From positions 1-7,446 of the forward strand of contig JAUHYJ010000172.1 of NCBI GenBank assembly GCA_030425785.1: DNA of 7,446 bases, written 5' to 3'. Shown here in pieces: positions 1-4,798 of the stretch. The translations under genes were made by a program, and so were the position numbers. The DNA comes from Acidimicrobiia bacterium (GTDB lineage Bacteria > Actinomycetota > Acidimicrobiia > Acidimicrobiales > Ilumatobacteraceae). The notes beneath the pieces were generated by a model, which was not told the origin of the DNA, did no database searches, and saw only the letters and a list, made by a program, of their open reading frames with translations. Every line of letters begins with the position of its first letter. Positions within the stretch are counted from its first letter, which is position 1.

Positions 1-34
1 GTTCGTCGACGTCTCGGGCGGTCGCTGACGGTGA

Positions 35-298
35 TCAGAACAGTTCGAGCTGCTCCCACGTGACGGCGACCTCGCTGACGGTCTTCCAGACGAGTCGGCC
101 GCGGCTACCGGGGCGCCGGACCATGACGAGTTCGGGGCGGAGCGAGCGGGCGGCACCATCGGGGTCGTGGAGCGTGATGCTGCCGTCGGGTTCGACCCGA
201 GCCACCTTGCCGATCACCCAGCGCCCCGTGCCGTTGCGCCGGAAGCGGATGGGTTCGTCCCGGCGCAGCCCGACCGCGAGCAGCGTCCGCTCAGCCAT
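35..298 (-). CDS. Small basic protein with C-terminal QLELF (possible beta-clamp-binding motif)
   Basis: This 87-residue protein belongs to no family I recognise. It is basic, with an Arg-rich N-terminal third. Residues 25-62 alternate hydrophobic and polar residues with turns such as EPDGS and DPDG, which suggests a small beta-barrel of SH3/Tudor type; that fold is inferred. The last five residues, Q83-L-E-L-F87, match the QL(S/D)LF type of beta sliding clamp (DnaN) binding peptide, which often sits at an extreme C-terminus. There is no signal peptide or membrane segment. The ATG at 298 is chosen because a TATCGT hexamer lies exactly 8 nt upstream, the geometry of a leaderless actinobacterial start; I see no clear Shine-Dalgarno. 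The gene is divergent from the 62-aa ORF across 96 nt. That it is a gene is likely; a DNA replication or repair role is only a hypothesis from the tail motif. Confidence 0.72.
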   Translation of the reverse strand: MAERTLLAVGLRRDEPIRFRRNGTGRWVIGKVARVEPDGSITLHDPDGAARSLRPELVMVRRPGSRGRLVWKTVSEVAVTWEQLELF

Positions 299-306
299 GG
301 GCAGGA

Positions 307-312
307 ACGATA
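307..312 (-). promoter_or_regulatory. Candidate -10 hexamer (TATCGT) for the 87-aa gene
   Basis: TATCGT on the minus strand fits the actinobacterial TANNNT -10 pattern. It is separated from the ATG at 298 by 8 nt, so transcription would begin at or next to the start codon. No good -35 is visible; the nearest weak match, TTCGGC at 333-338, is 20 bp upstream. Confidence 0.42.
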
Positions 313-349
313 GGGCGCGGTGTCGTCCCGGCGCCGAAATTCACGCGGA

Positions 350-365
350 ACGCATGCGCGCGCGT
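350..365. other. Alternating purine-pyrimidine tract in the divergent intergenic region
   Basis: Sixteen consecutive bases alternate purine and pyrimidine, mostly as CG/CA/TG steps. Such tracts can adopt Z-form DNA under negative supercoiling. This one lies in the 96-nt gap between two divergent genes, over the position expected for the -35 of the rightward promoter. The alternation is directly visible; any structural or regulatory effect is inference, and CG-rich DNA produces such runs fairly often. Confidence 0.4.
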
Positions 366-380
366 CGCCGCGATCGACGG

Positions 381-386
381 TACGGT
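381..386 (+). promoter_or_regulatory. Candidate -10 hexamer (TACGGT) for the 62-aa gene
   Basis: TACGGT fits TANNNT and is followed after 8 nt by the ATG at 395. This mirrors the divergent gene and implies a leaderless or nearly leaderless transcript. A G-rich run directly before the ATG could instead act as a poor Shine-Dalgarno, but it abuts the start codon, which argues against that. No recognisable -35 is present. Confidence 0.42.
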
Positions 387-394
387 GGTGGGGG

Positions 395-583
395 ATGACC
401 GACCAGCTCAGCTCCACTCCGACGCTCGACCCCCAGTCAGACGAGTCGAACGAGGGCGCCGTGTCCGAAGCGGTGGCGGTGATCGATGGCGCGTTGGCAC
501 GAATGATGCAGCGCGACCTGGTGTCGACGACGGAAGTCGCCGACCTCCTCCTCGATCTCCGCACCCTGCTCACGACGTCCTGA
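395..583 (+). CDS. Hypothetical 62-aa protein
   Basis: I do not recognise this protein. The first 22 residues are polar and acidic (S, T, D, E, Q-rich) and probably disordered. Residues 23-60 look like two amphipathic helices, roughly 24-41 and 46-60, with a Leu-rich end (LLLDLRTLL). There is no membrane segment or Cys. The frame stays open upstream to an ATG at 320, but the ATG at 395 is preferred because a TACGGT hexamer lies 8 nt before it and the upstream extension is Arg/Ser-rich, as expected from a non-coding GC-rich frame. It is the only plus-strand gene in the window, convergent with the acyltransferase gene and sharing a terminator-like hairpin with it. A partner-binding helical microprotein is possible, but no function can be assigned. 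Its reality is moderately likely. Confidence 0.55.
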   Translation: MTDQLSSTPTLDPQSDESNEGAVSEAVAVIDGALARMMQRDLVSTTEVADLLLDLRTLLTTS

Positions 584-592
584 CGCCGTCGA

Positions 593-623
593 ACCCGGCC
601 GCCGCCTTGCGGCGCCGCCGGGT
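593..623. terminator. Bidirectional terminator-like hairpin between convergent genes
   Basis: CCCGGC (594-599) and CGCCGC (600-605) pair with GCGGCG (609-614) and GCCGGG (617-622). The loop is CTT (606-608) and the only defect is a 2-nt CC bulge at 615-616. A593:T623 adds a thirteenth pair that reaches into the acyltransferase stop codon. It fills nearly the whole gap between the two convergent stop codons, so it could end both transcripts. There is no U-tract, which is common for GC-rich actinobacterial hairpin terminators. Confidence 0.62.
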
Positions 624-2017
624 CAGACCTTCGCGAGCCGACTGAACGCGTCGCCGAGGCACTCGCCCAACAGCTCGGGTTCGGTGACGGCTGCGGTGTC
701 GATGTGCAGTGCCATGTCGAGGCTGCCGAGGTAGGACATCAGCGTCAGGTTGAACGCCACGCCGGCGAGCGGTCCGATCGGGTAGACCTCGAGGAGTTGC
801 GCCCCCGCCAGGTACATCGGGATGGGCGAGCCCTTCACGTTCGAGGTCGCGAAGTCGACCGTCTGGGCCTGCTGACGCGCCAGCCGGGTGATCAGCGAGG
901 TCGGCAGGGTCGACGCCACCGCAGCGAGGGTGTCGAGCCCCGCGTTCTTGCTCGACGAGCGCGCCGCCTCGGTGATCTCGGTGATCGCCCGGAAGCGCTC
1001 GTCGATCGGCATCTCACCGGTCGGGACCAGGAAGCGCACGAGCGAGAACGCGTTGGCGCCCGATTCCTCGGTGCGTGTCGACACCGCCATCGACGCGCGC
1101 AGTGTCTCGACGGGGGCGCCGAGCCGTAGGTGGTAGTTGGCGGCGGCGTCCGCGGCGGCCGTGAGGAACGCGGTGTTGAGCGTGCCGCCGAGCTTCTTCG
1201 CGGCGTCCTTGGTCTCGCGGAACGGTGCGCGAGCGGTCTCGACGCGCCGGTTCAGCGACCGCGCCGTCCACAGCGGCGACCGCGCCTGCTCGGTGTCCGA
1301 CAGCTGGCTGACCACACCCTGGAACGAGCGCGCCGCTGCGCTGGTCGCATCGGGCAGCCCGGTCGGGTCGGCCAGCAGCTCGCGGACCTGGCGGGCGATG
1401 CCGAGCGGCAGGCGCAGGCTGCCGCTGACGAACTCGAACAGGGTGTCGGCGGCGCCGGGCGCCTCGTCGTCGTCATCGTCATCGTCGTCGTCGACGAGGT
1501 CGGGTTCGGGCGGTGGAGGCGGCTCGGGGGCGTCACGTTCGAAGTCGAGGTACTGCAGCGACAGCTCGACCCCCCGTTCGCCGTCGGTGATGGTGTGGTG
1601 CATCTTCGCGAGCAGGGCAGCCTTCCCGCCGCGCATGCCCTCGATCACGACGAACTGCCACAGTGGCCGGGTGCGGTCGAACGGGTCGGCCACGATCAGC
1701 GACGACAGATCGAGCACCTGGCGGAGCGTCCCGGGCTTGGGGCACGCGATCCGCCGGAGGTGCCGGTCGATCGAGAACTCGGGGTCGTCGACCCACACCG
1801 GCGGCGAGACGTTCGCCGGAGCCGGCAGCACGCGCTGGCGCAGGCGGGGCACGGCGATGACCGCGTGTTCGAGCCGGCGCCGCAACGAATCGAAGTCGGG
1901 CGCCCGATCGAGGATCGTGACGGTGCCGAAGGTCGACGACAGGTGCGGGTCCTTCTCGAGACGCCACATCAGCCCTTCGGCGTCGGACATCTGCCGGTCG
2001 AACCGCATGTCGCTCAT
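623..2017 (-). CDS. WS/DGAT family O-acyltransferase (wax ester synthase / diacylglycerol acyltransferase)
   Basis: This 464-aa protein transfers acyl groups from acyl-CoA to diacylglycerol or fatty alcohols, making storage triacylglycerol or wax esters. The length is typical of the family. Visible motifs are PLW at 118-120 and the catalytic HHxxxDG as H140-H-T-I-T-D145-G146. The C-terminal half has NVKGS at 393-397, where the family usually has NVPGP, and N281-T where ND is usual. Residues 161-190 form an unusual Pro- then Asp-rich linker containing nine consecutive Asp (176-184). The frame is open further upstream, but ATG 2017 is preferred because the core begins at once and a TACGCT hexamer lies 6 nt before it; ATG 2035 is an alternative. 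It lies 44 nt after the PAP2 gene, whose enzyme type can supply diacylglycerol. The family call is confident; substrate preference is not readable from the sequence. Confidence 0.93.
   Translation of the reverse strand: MSDMRFDRQMSDAEGLMWRLEKDPHLSSTFGTVTILDRAPDFDSLRRRLEHAVIAVPRLRQRVLPAPANVSPPVWVDDPEFSIDRHLRRIACPKPGTLRQVLDLSSLIVADPFDRTRPLWQFVVIEGMRGGKAALLAKMHHTITDGERGVELSLQYLDFERDAPEPPPPPEPDLVDDDDDDDDDEAPGAADTLFEFVSGSLRLPLGIARQVRELLADPTGLPDATSAAARSFQGVVSQLSDTEQARSPLWTARSLNRRVETARAPFRETKDAAKKLGGTLNTAFLTAAADAAANYHLRLGAPVETLRASMAVSTRTEESGANAFSLVRFLVPTGEMPIDERFRAITEITEAARSSSKNAGLDTLAAVASTLPTSLITRLARQQAQTVDFATSNVKGSPIPMYLAGAQLLEVYPIGPLAGVAFNLTLMSYLGSLDMALHIDTAAVTEPELLGECLGDAFSRLAKV
1466..1492 (-). 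repeat. Asp-codon run (GAC/GAT) x9 in the acyltransferase linker
   Basis: Nine consecutive Asp codons (seven GAC, two GAT) form a trinucleotide near-repeat encoding residues 176-184 of the acyltransferase, directly after a Pro-rich segment. Imperfect repeats of this kind can change length by slippage. The two interrupting GAT codons would be expected to stabilise it. Confidence 0.8.
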
Positions 2018-2023
2018 GCCCCG

Positions 2024-2029
2024 AGCGTA
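2024..2029 (-). promoter_or_regulatory. Candidate -10 hexamer (TACGCT) for the acyltransferase gene
   Basis: TACGCT fits TANNNT and lies 6 nt before the ATG at 2017, within the 44-nt gap after the PAP2 gene. It supports the 2017 start and separate transcription of the acyltransferase, though read-through from PAP2 is also possible. The CGGGGC between hexamer and ATG is a poor Shine-Dalgarno. No -35 is evident. Confidence 0.35.
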
Positions 2030-2061
2030 AGCCATGTCGGGTGTGGCGAGGGATTGCGGGC

Positions 2062-2703
2062 TCAGCCGAGGCCGAGCCGGCGGAACACCCGACGTGCGAG
2101 CAGGCCGAGCCCGACGCCGACCACGGCGCCGCCGACGATGTCGGAGCCGTGATGGATGCGCACGAAGGGTCGTGACACCGCCACGGTGGCGGCCATGGTG
2201 CCCCACAGGGGCGCCCACCGGCGCCCGTCCCAACCGATCAACGTCGTCGCCGCGAACGCGGCGGCCGATGCGTGACCGGAGGGGAACGAGGAGGTGAGCG
2301 GCGTGCGGATGTCGAACCGTTCGTCGCCCCCGTCGGTCGGGCGTCGTCGCCCGAAGAGTCGCTTCAGGCCCTGGTTGACGAGCAGGCTCTCGGCGCCGAT
2401 GCCGATCGCGAGCGCGACGACCTGGTCGGGCCGGCCACGAACGGCCCCGCGCACGAGGCTGCTGGCGTGCCAGATCAGGCTGAACTCGCCGGCATGGGTC
2501 GCCGCCGTCATGACGGTCGCGACGGCGTCGCGGTTGCGCCACGGCTCGAGCGCCCGGTCGACAGCATCGTCGAACGCGCGCACCGCGTCGCCGAGTGCGG
2601 CGCGACCCGGCGAGGTCGCGGCCGGGTACTCGCGAACGGCGTCGTCGGCGTTGGCGACGACCTCGACGACGGCGTCGAGTGTGGGCGGCCCGTCCGCGTT
2701 CAC
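2062..2703 (-). CDS. PAP2-family phosphatase (phosphatidate/lipid phosphatase-like)
   Basis: This 213-aa membrane-associated phosphatase carries all three PAP2 signature motifs: K114-x6-R121-P122, P141-S-G-H144, and S177-R178-x5-H184-x3-D188. H144 and H184 are the expected acid/base and nucleophile. Hydrophobic stretches at about 94-110, 145-157, 168-177 and 189-203 are consistent with several membrane segments, although the N-terminal 60 residues are soluble-looking and Ala/Asp-rich. The start is taken as GTG 2703, which overlaps the nuclease stop codon as GTGA; longer readings would run deep inside the nuclease gene through low-complexity Arg-rich sequence. The overlap implies translational coupling. 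Members dephosphorylate phosphatidate, undecaprenyl diphosphate or similar lipids. Proximity to WS/DGAT favours phosphatidate to diacylglycerol, which is an inference. A weak 5-bp hairpin (2059-2078) covers the stop codon. Confidence 0.92.
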   Translation of the reverse strand: MNADGPPTLDAVVEVVANADDAVREYPAATSPGRAALGDAVRAFDDAVDRALEPWRNRDAVATVMTAATHAGEFSLIWHASSLVRGAVRGRPDQVVALAIGIGAESLLVNQGLKRLFGRRRPTDGGDERFDIRTPLTSSFPSGHASAAAFAATTLIGWDGRRWAPLWGTMAATVAVSRPFVRIHHGSDIVGGAVVGVGLGLLARRVFRRLGLG

Positions 2704-3551
2704 GAGCGGGTGGCGAGGACGACCGGCGCTTCGGTGGCAGCGAGCGACGGGTCGCCCCCGTACTCGGGACACCACCGCTGGTAGACGCACCAGTTGCAGA
2801 GGGCGCTCTGACGCGGACGGAAGTCGTCGCGCTCGCACGCCGTCGCCACGGCTTTCCAGACGGCGCTCGTGCGGGTCGTCATGAAGCGGGTCGACTGCTC
2901 GGTCGGGGTGGCGGTGATGACCTCGCCCGACTTGAGGTACATCAACCGGATCGCAGACGGCCGCTTGCCGAACACCGATTCGCAGAGGAAGGCGTAGAAG
3001 TGGACGCCGGAGAGGCTCTTGCGTTCCCAGTTGGGGCTCGGGGCGCGGCCGGTCTTGTAGTCGGTCACGACGAGCTCGCCGTCGGCGTCGAGCTCGAGAC
3101 GGTCGATGATGCCGCGCAGCATCAAGTCGCCGACGGGCGCCTCGAGCCGCAGTTCGAGACCGATCTCGCGGACCCGGGTCGGGTCTTCGAGACGGAGGTA
3201 GTTGGCGGCGAGCTCATGACACTCGCGGGCGAAGGTCGCCGCCTGGTCGGCGTCGAGCCCGAGCAGGGTGTAGTCGGGGTGGCTCGCGTACTCCGCGAGG
3301 GCGTCGTCGGTGCAGCGGTCGAGCGCGGCGGCCGTTCGCTCGGCGGCGGGCAGGCAGAAGAGCAGCTCGAGCGCCCGGTGGACCAGGGAACCGCGCGTGG
3401 TCGCCACCGACGGCGGGTCGGGCAGCTTCTCGATCGAGGAGAACCGGAACGACAGTGGGCACGACAGGAACGACTCGACCCGGCTGGGGGAGAGGCTCGT
3501 GGGGATCGTCCAGGTGGGTGAACTCGTCGGGGGTGTCGCCAGGTCGGTCAT
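2700..3551 (-). CDS. RecB/Cas4-like PD-(D/E)XK nuclease with probable Fe-S cluster
   Basis: This 283-aa stand-alone nuclease has the RecB/Cas4/AddB-type fold. Numbered from ATG 3551, the family features are LSPSR-x4-FLSCP near residues 20-32 with C31; H58 in GSLVHRALE; D150 in GIIDRLE; D164-Y-K166 in VVTDYKTG; and Y186 as the likely Q/Y-motif tyrosine. Together these form a complete metal-dependent active site. C252-x2-C255-x5-C261 near the C-terminus plus C31 match the four-Cys 4Fe-4S clasp known from AddB, Dna2 and Cas4. There is no helicase domain, CRISPR array or cas1/cas2 nearby, so a CRISPR role is unlikely and a repair role more plausible. The ATG at 3551 has GGGGAG 4 nt upstream; ATG 3563 (four residues longer) is an alternative but overlaps a TACGAT promoter hexamer. 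It is coupled to PAP2. The fold is confident; the substrate is unknown. Confidence 0.9.
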   Translation of the reverse strand: MTDLATPPTSSPTWTIPTSLSPSRVESFLSCPLSFRFSSIEKLPDPPSVATTRGSLVHRALELLFCLPAAERTAAALDRCTDDALAEYASHPDYTLLGLDADQAATFARECHELAANYLRLEDPTRVREIGLELRLEAPVGDLMLRGIIDRLELDADGELVVTDYKTGRAPSPNWERKSLSGVHFYAFLCESVFGKRPSAIRLMYLKSGEVITATPTEQSTRFMTTRTSAVWKAVATACERDDFRPRQSALCNWCVYQRWCPEYGGDPSLAATEAPVVLATRS

Positions 3552-3561
3552 CGTGCTCCCC

Positions 3562-3567
3562 ATCGTA
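3562..3567 (-). promoter_or_regulatory. Candidate -10 hexamer (TACGAT) for the nuclease-PAP2 pair
   Basis: TACGAT fits TANNNT and lies 10 nt before the preferred ATG at 3551, just downstream of the hairpin that ends the hydrolase gene. Transcription would start a few nt before that ATG, over GGGGAG. The alternative ATG at 3563 begins inside the hexamer and would then not be transcribed. No well-spaced -35 is seen. Confidence 0.35.
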
Positions 3568-3616
3568 CGCGCGGGGTGTCACACGCTTCGCGGAGCCGTC
3601 ACGCCACGTCGTCGGA

Positions 3617-3644
3617 GCCGGTCTCAGTCGGGGACGAGACCGGC
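3617..3644 (-). terminator. Hairpin terminator straddling the hydrolase stop codon
   Basis: On the minus strand GCCGGTCTC pairs perfectly over 9 bp with GAGACCGGC across a 10-nt loop. Inside the loop GTC and GAC can add three more pairs around CCC with one bulged T. The hydrolase stop codon lies within the structure. No U-tract follows. It would separate the membrane protein-hydrolase unit from the nuclease unit, which has its own promoter-like hexamer. Confidence 0.52.
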
Positions 3645-4475
3645 GAACTCCTCGGGGTGACTGAACGGGCCCAGATGGGTCTGGTGCTCGAGCAGGACGT
3701 ACTCGCCGTTCGGCAGTTCGTCGGCGATCGCCTCGGTGCCCGACGACGGCTGGCGCTCGAGCACCATCCCGCCGATCACGCGGCACGGCACGTCGATCTC
3801 GGCCAGCAGCGGCCAGACGCCGTTGTCGCGTCCACCCATGAAGATGCCGCCCTCGAGTTCCGGGGAACAGCACAGTTCGACCGCAGGCATGCCGCCTTCG
3901 CCCGTCACGTCGCGGAACCCGTGCTCGACGTACTGGAACAGCACGTCGTCGCGCATCAGCGACAGGGGCGGCTTCTCGGCGTAGTTGGCTCGGGCCTCGG
4001 CTCGCGATGCGAACCGCCGGGTGCGACGGAACGCACCCTTGACGATCGGGAGCTCGCGCATGTCGACCTCGGCAAGGTCGGAGGCCGCCGGCCGGTGTGC
4101 GATCGGTTCGAAGAGGGTGAGCTGACGGAACAGCCCGGGTCGGGCATGAGCCGCCATCAGCAGCGACGCACCGCCCATCGAGTGGCCCACCCCGACCAGA
4201 CCGCCGTCGGGCGCGATCGTCTCGGCGACCCGGACCGTGTCGACGCCGAACCGCGACCAGTCGACGTCCCAGTCGGCGGGCACGGTGCTGGCGCCGTGCC
4301 CGCGGTGGTCGACACCGAACACGTGGTAGCGGTCGCCGAGCGCGTCGGCGACCGGCTGGTAGCAGCAGGCGTGGAACCCGGTGGCGTGCGAGATCAGCAG
4401 TGGTGGCGCGGTGTCCGACCCGGCCATCTCGTGGACGGCGAGTCGGACACCGTCGACCGAGTCGACGGTCAGCAC
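3624..4475 (-). CDS. Alpha/beta hydrolase fold protein
   Basis: This 283-aa cytoplasmic-looking hydrolase lacks a signal peptide. Order of motifs: oxyanion-hole strand LLISHATGF (26-34), GVDHRGHGAS (54-63), nucleophile elbow G97-H-S99-M-G101, FEPI after strand 6 (122-125), and a C-terminal THLGPF with the likely catalytic His at 267. The acid residue is less clear; E240 is a candidate. Residues 130-225 form the cap. The start is GTG 4475, one base after the stop of the small membrane protein gene, implying coupled translation; the frame extends upstream only as an overlap with that gene, and no other ATG or GTG lies near the first beta strand. Such enzymes hydrolyse esters, epoxides, haloalkanes or acyl-CoA-derived compounds, and the substrate cannot be read here. 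An adjacent acyl-CoA-type SDR hints at lipid-like substrates, weakly. Confidence 0.9.
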   Translation of the reverse strand: MLTVDSVDGVRLAVHEMAGSDTAPPLLISHATGFHACCYQPVADALGDRYHVFGVDHRGHGASTVPADWDVDWSRFGVDTVRVAETIAPDGGLVGVGHSMGGASLLMAAHARPGLFRQLTLFEPIAHRPAASDLAEVDMRELPIVKGAFRRTRRFASRAEARANYAEKPPLSLMRDDVLFQYVEHGFRDVTGEGGMPAVELCCSPELEGGIFMGGRDNGVWPLLAEIDVPCRVIGGMVLERQPSSGTEAIADELPNGEYVLLEHQTHLGPFSHPEEFAGLVPD

Positions 4476-4476
4476 G

Positions 4477-4752
4477 TCAGTCGTTCGTCTCGCGCTTCTT
4501 GCGGCGGCCCCGCCGCCAGAAGAAGCCGGCGAGGCGGTCGAGCAGCACACCGAGCACGATCGAGATCAGGATGACGGTGCGCGCGGGCCAGCTGACGTCC
4601 ATCCAGAGGAACTCGATGTTGACGGTGTCGCCGTTCTGGAAGAAGAACACGGCCGCCACGATCACGACGAGGAGCAGGGCGACGAGCTTCAGCGGCGGGC
4701 TCTGCATCCCTCCGCTCTCGGCGGGCTGATCGTCGACGATCTCGTAGCTCAT
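4477..4752 (-). CDS. LapA-domain (DUF1049-like) small membrane protein
   Basis: This 91-aa protein has two transmembrane helices at about 22-38 and 57-77, an FFFQN turn after the first (36-40), and an Arg/Lys-rich tail (80-87) that should be cytoplasmic. The pattern of helix, F-x2-QN, short beta-like FLWMDVSWP and second Gly-containing helix is that of the lipopolysaccharide assembly protein A (LapA)/DUF1049 domain. The role of such proteins in organisms without LPS is not established, so the name describes the domain only. The ATG at 4752 is chosen for the complete N-terminus; M16 (4707) would still keep both helices. Translation of the downstream hydrolase begins one base after this stop. 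No strong Shine-Dalgarno is present; a CATATT hexamer 6 nt upstream (4759-4764) could be a weak -10. Confidence 0.82.
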   Translation of the reverse strand: MSYEIVDDQPAESGGMQSPPLKLVALLLVVIVAAVFFFQNGDTVNIEFLWMDVSWPARTVILISIVLGVLLDRLAGFFWRRGRRKKRETND

Positions 4753-4775
4753 GATGCCAATATGCCACAGGCCGA

Positions 4776-4794
4776 CCGGGCCGAAACCGGCCGG
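4776..4794 (-). terminator. GC-rich hairpin just after the SDR stop codon
   Basis: On the minus strand GGCCG and CGGCC pair across a GTTT loop (4779-4792), and two further C:G pairs form beyond one bulged base (4776-4778 with 4793-4794). It starts within a few bases of the SDR stop codon. The stem is short and has no U-tract, so this is only a candidate terminator or attenuator between the SDR and the membrane protein gene. Confidence 0.33.
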
Positions 4795-4798
4795 GCCG

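Noticed and set aside
1466..1492. Short tandem repeat as a CRISPR-like or mobile-element repeat
   Set aside because: It is an in-frame Asp codon run inside a coding region, with no spacers or terminal repeats.
1130..2152. Long plus-strand open frames opposite the acyltransferase gene (1130-2152 and 1137-2030)
   Set aside because: They are antisense to a clearly recognised enzyme, are rich in Arg/Gly/Ser/Val as expected from GC-rich third positions, and show no family motifs.
2018..2542. N-terminal extension of the acyltransferase frame to 2542
   Set aside because: The extension runs across the whole PAP2 gene body in another frame, is almost pure Arg/Pro/His sequence, and is not needed for a full-length family member.
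2700..3551. Cas4 of a CRISPR-Cas system
   Set aside because: Fold and Cys pattern fit, but there is no repeat-spacer array and no cas1, cas2 or effector in the window; such single nucleases also occur outside CRISPR systems.
3577..3616. Repeated GTGAC and CGGCTCCG words between the hydrolase and nuclease genes
   Set aside because: The copies are short, imperfectly arranged and do not form a good palindrome or a well-spaced -35, so they are probably chance in GC-rich DNA.
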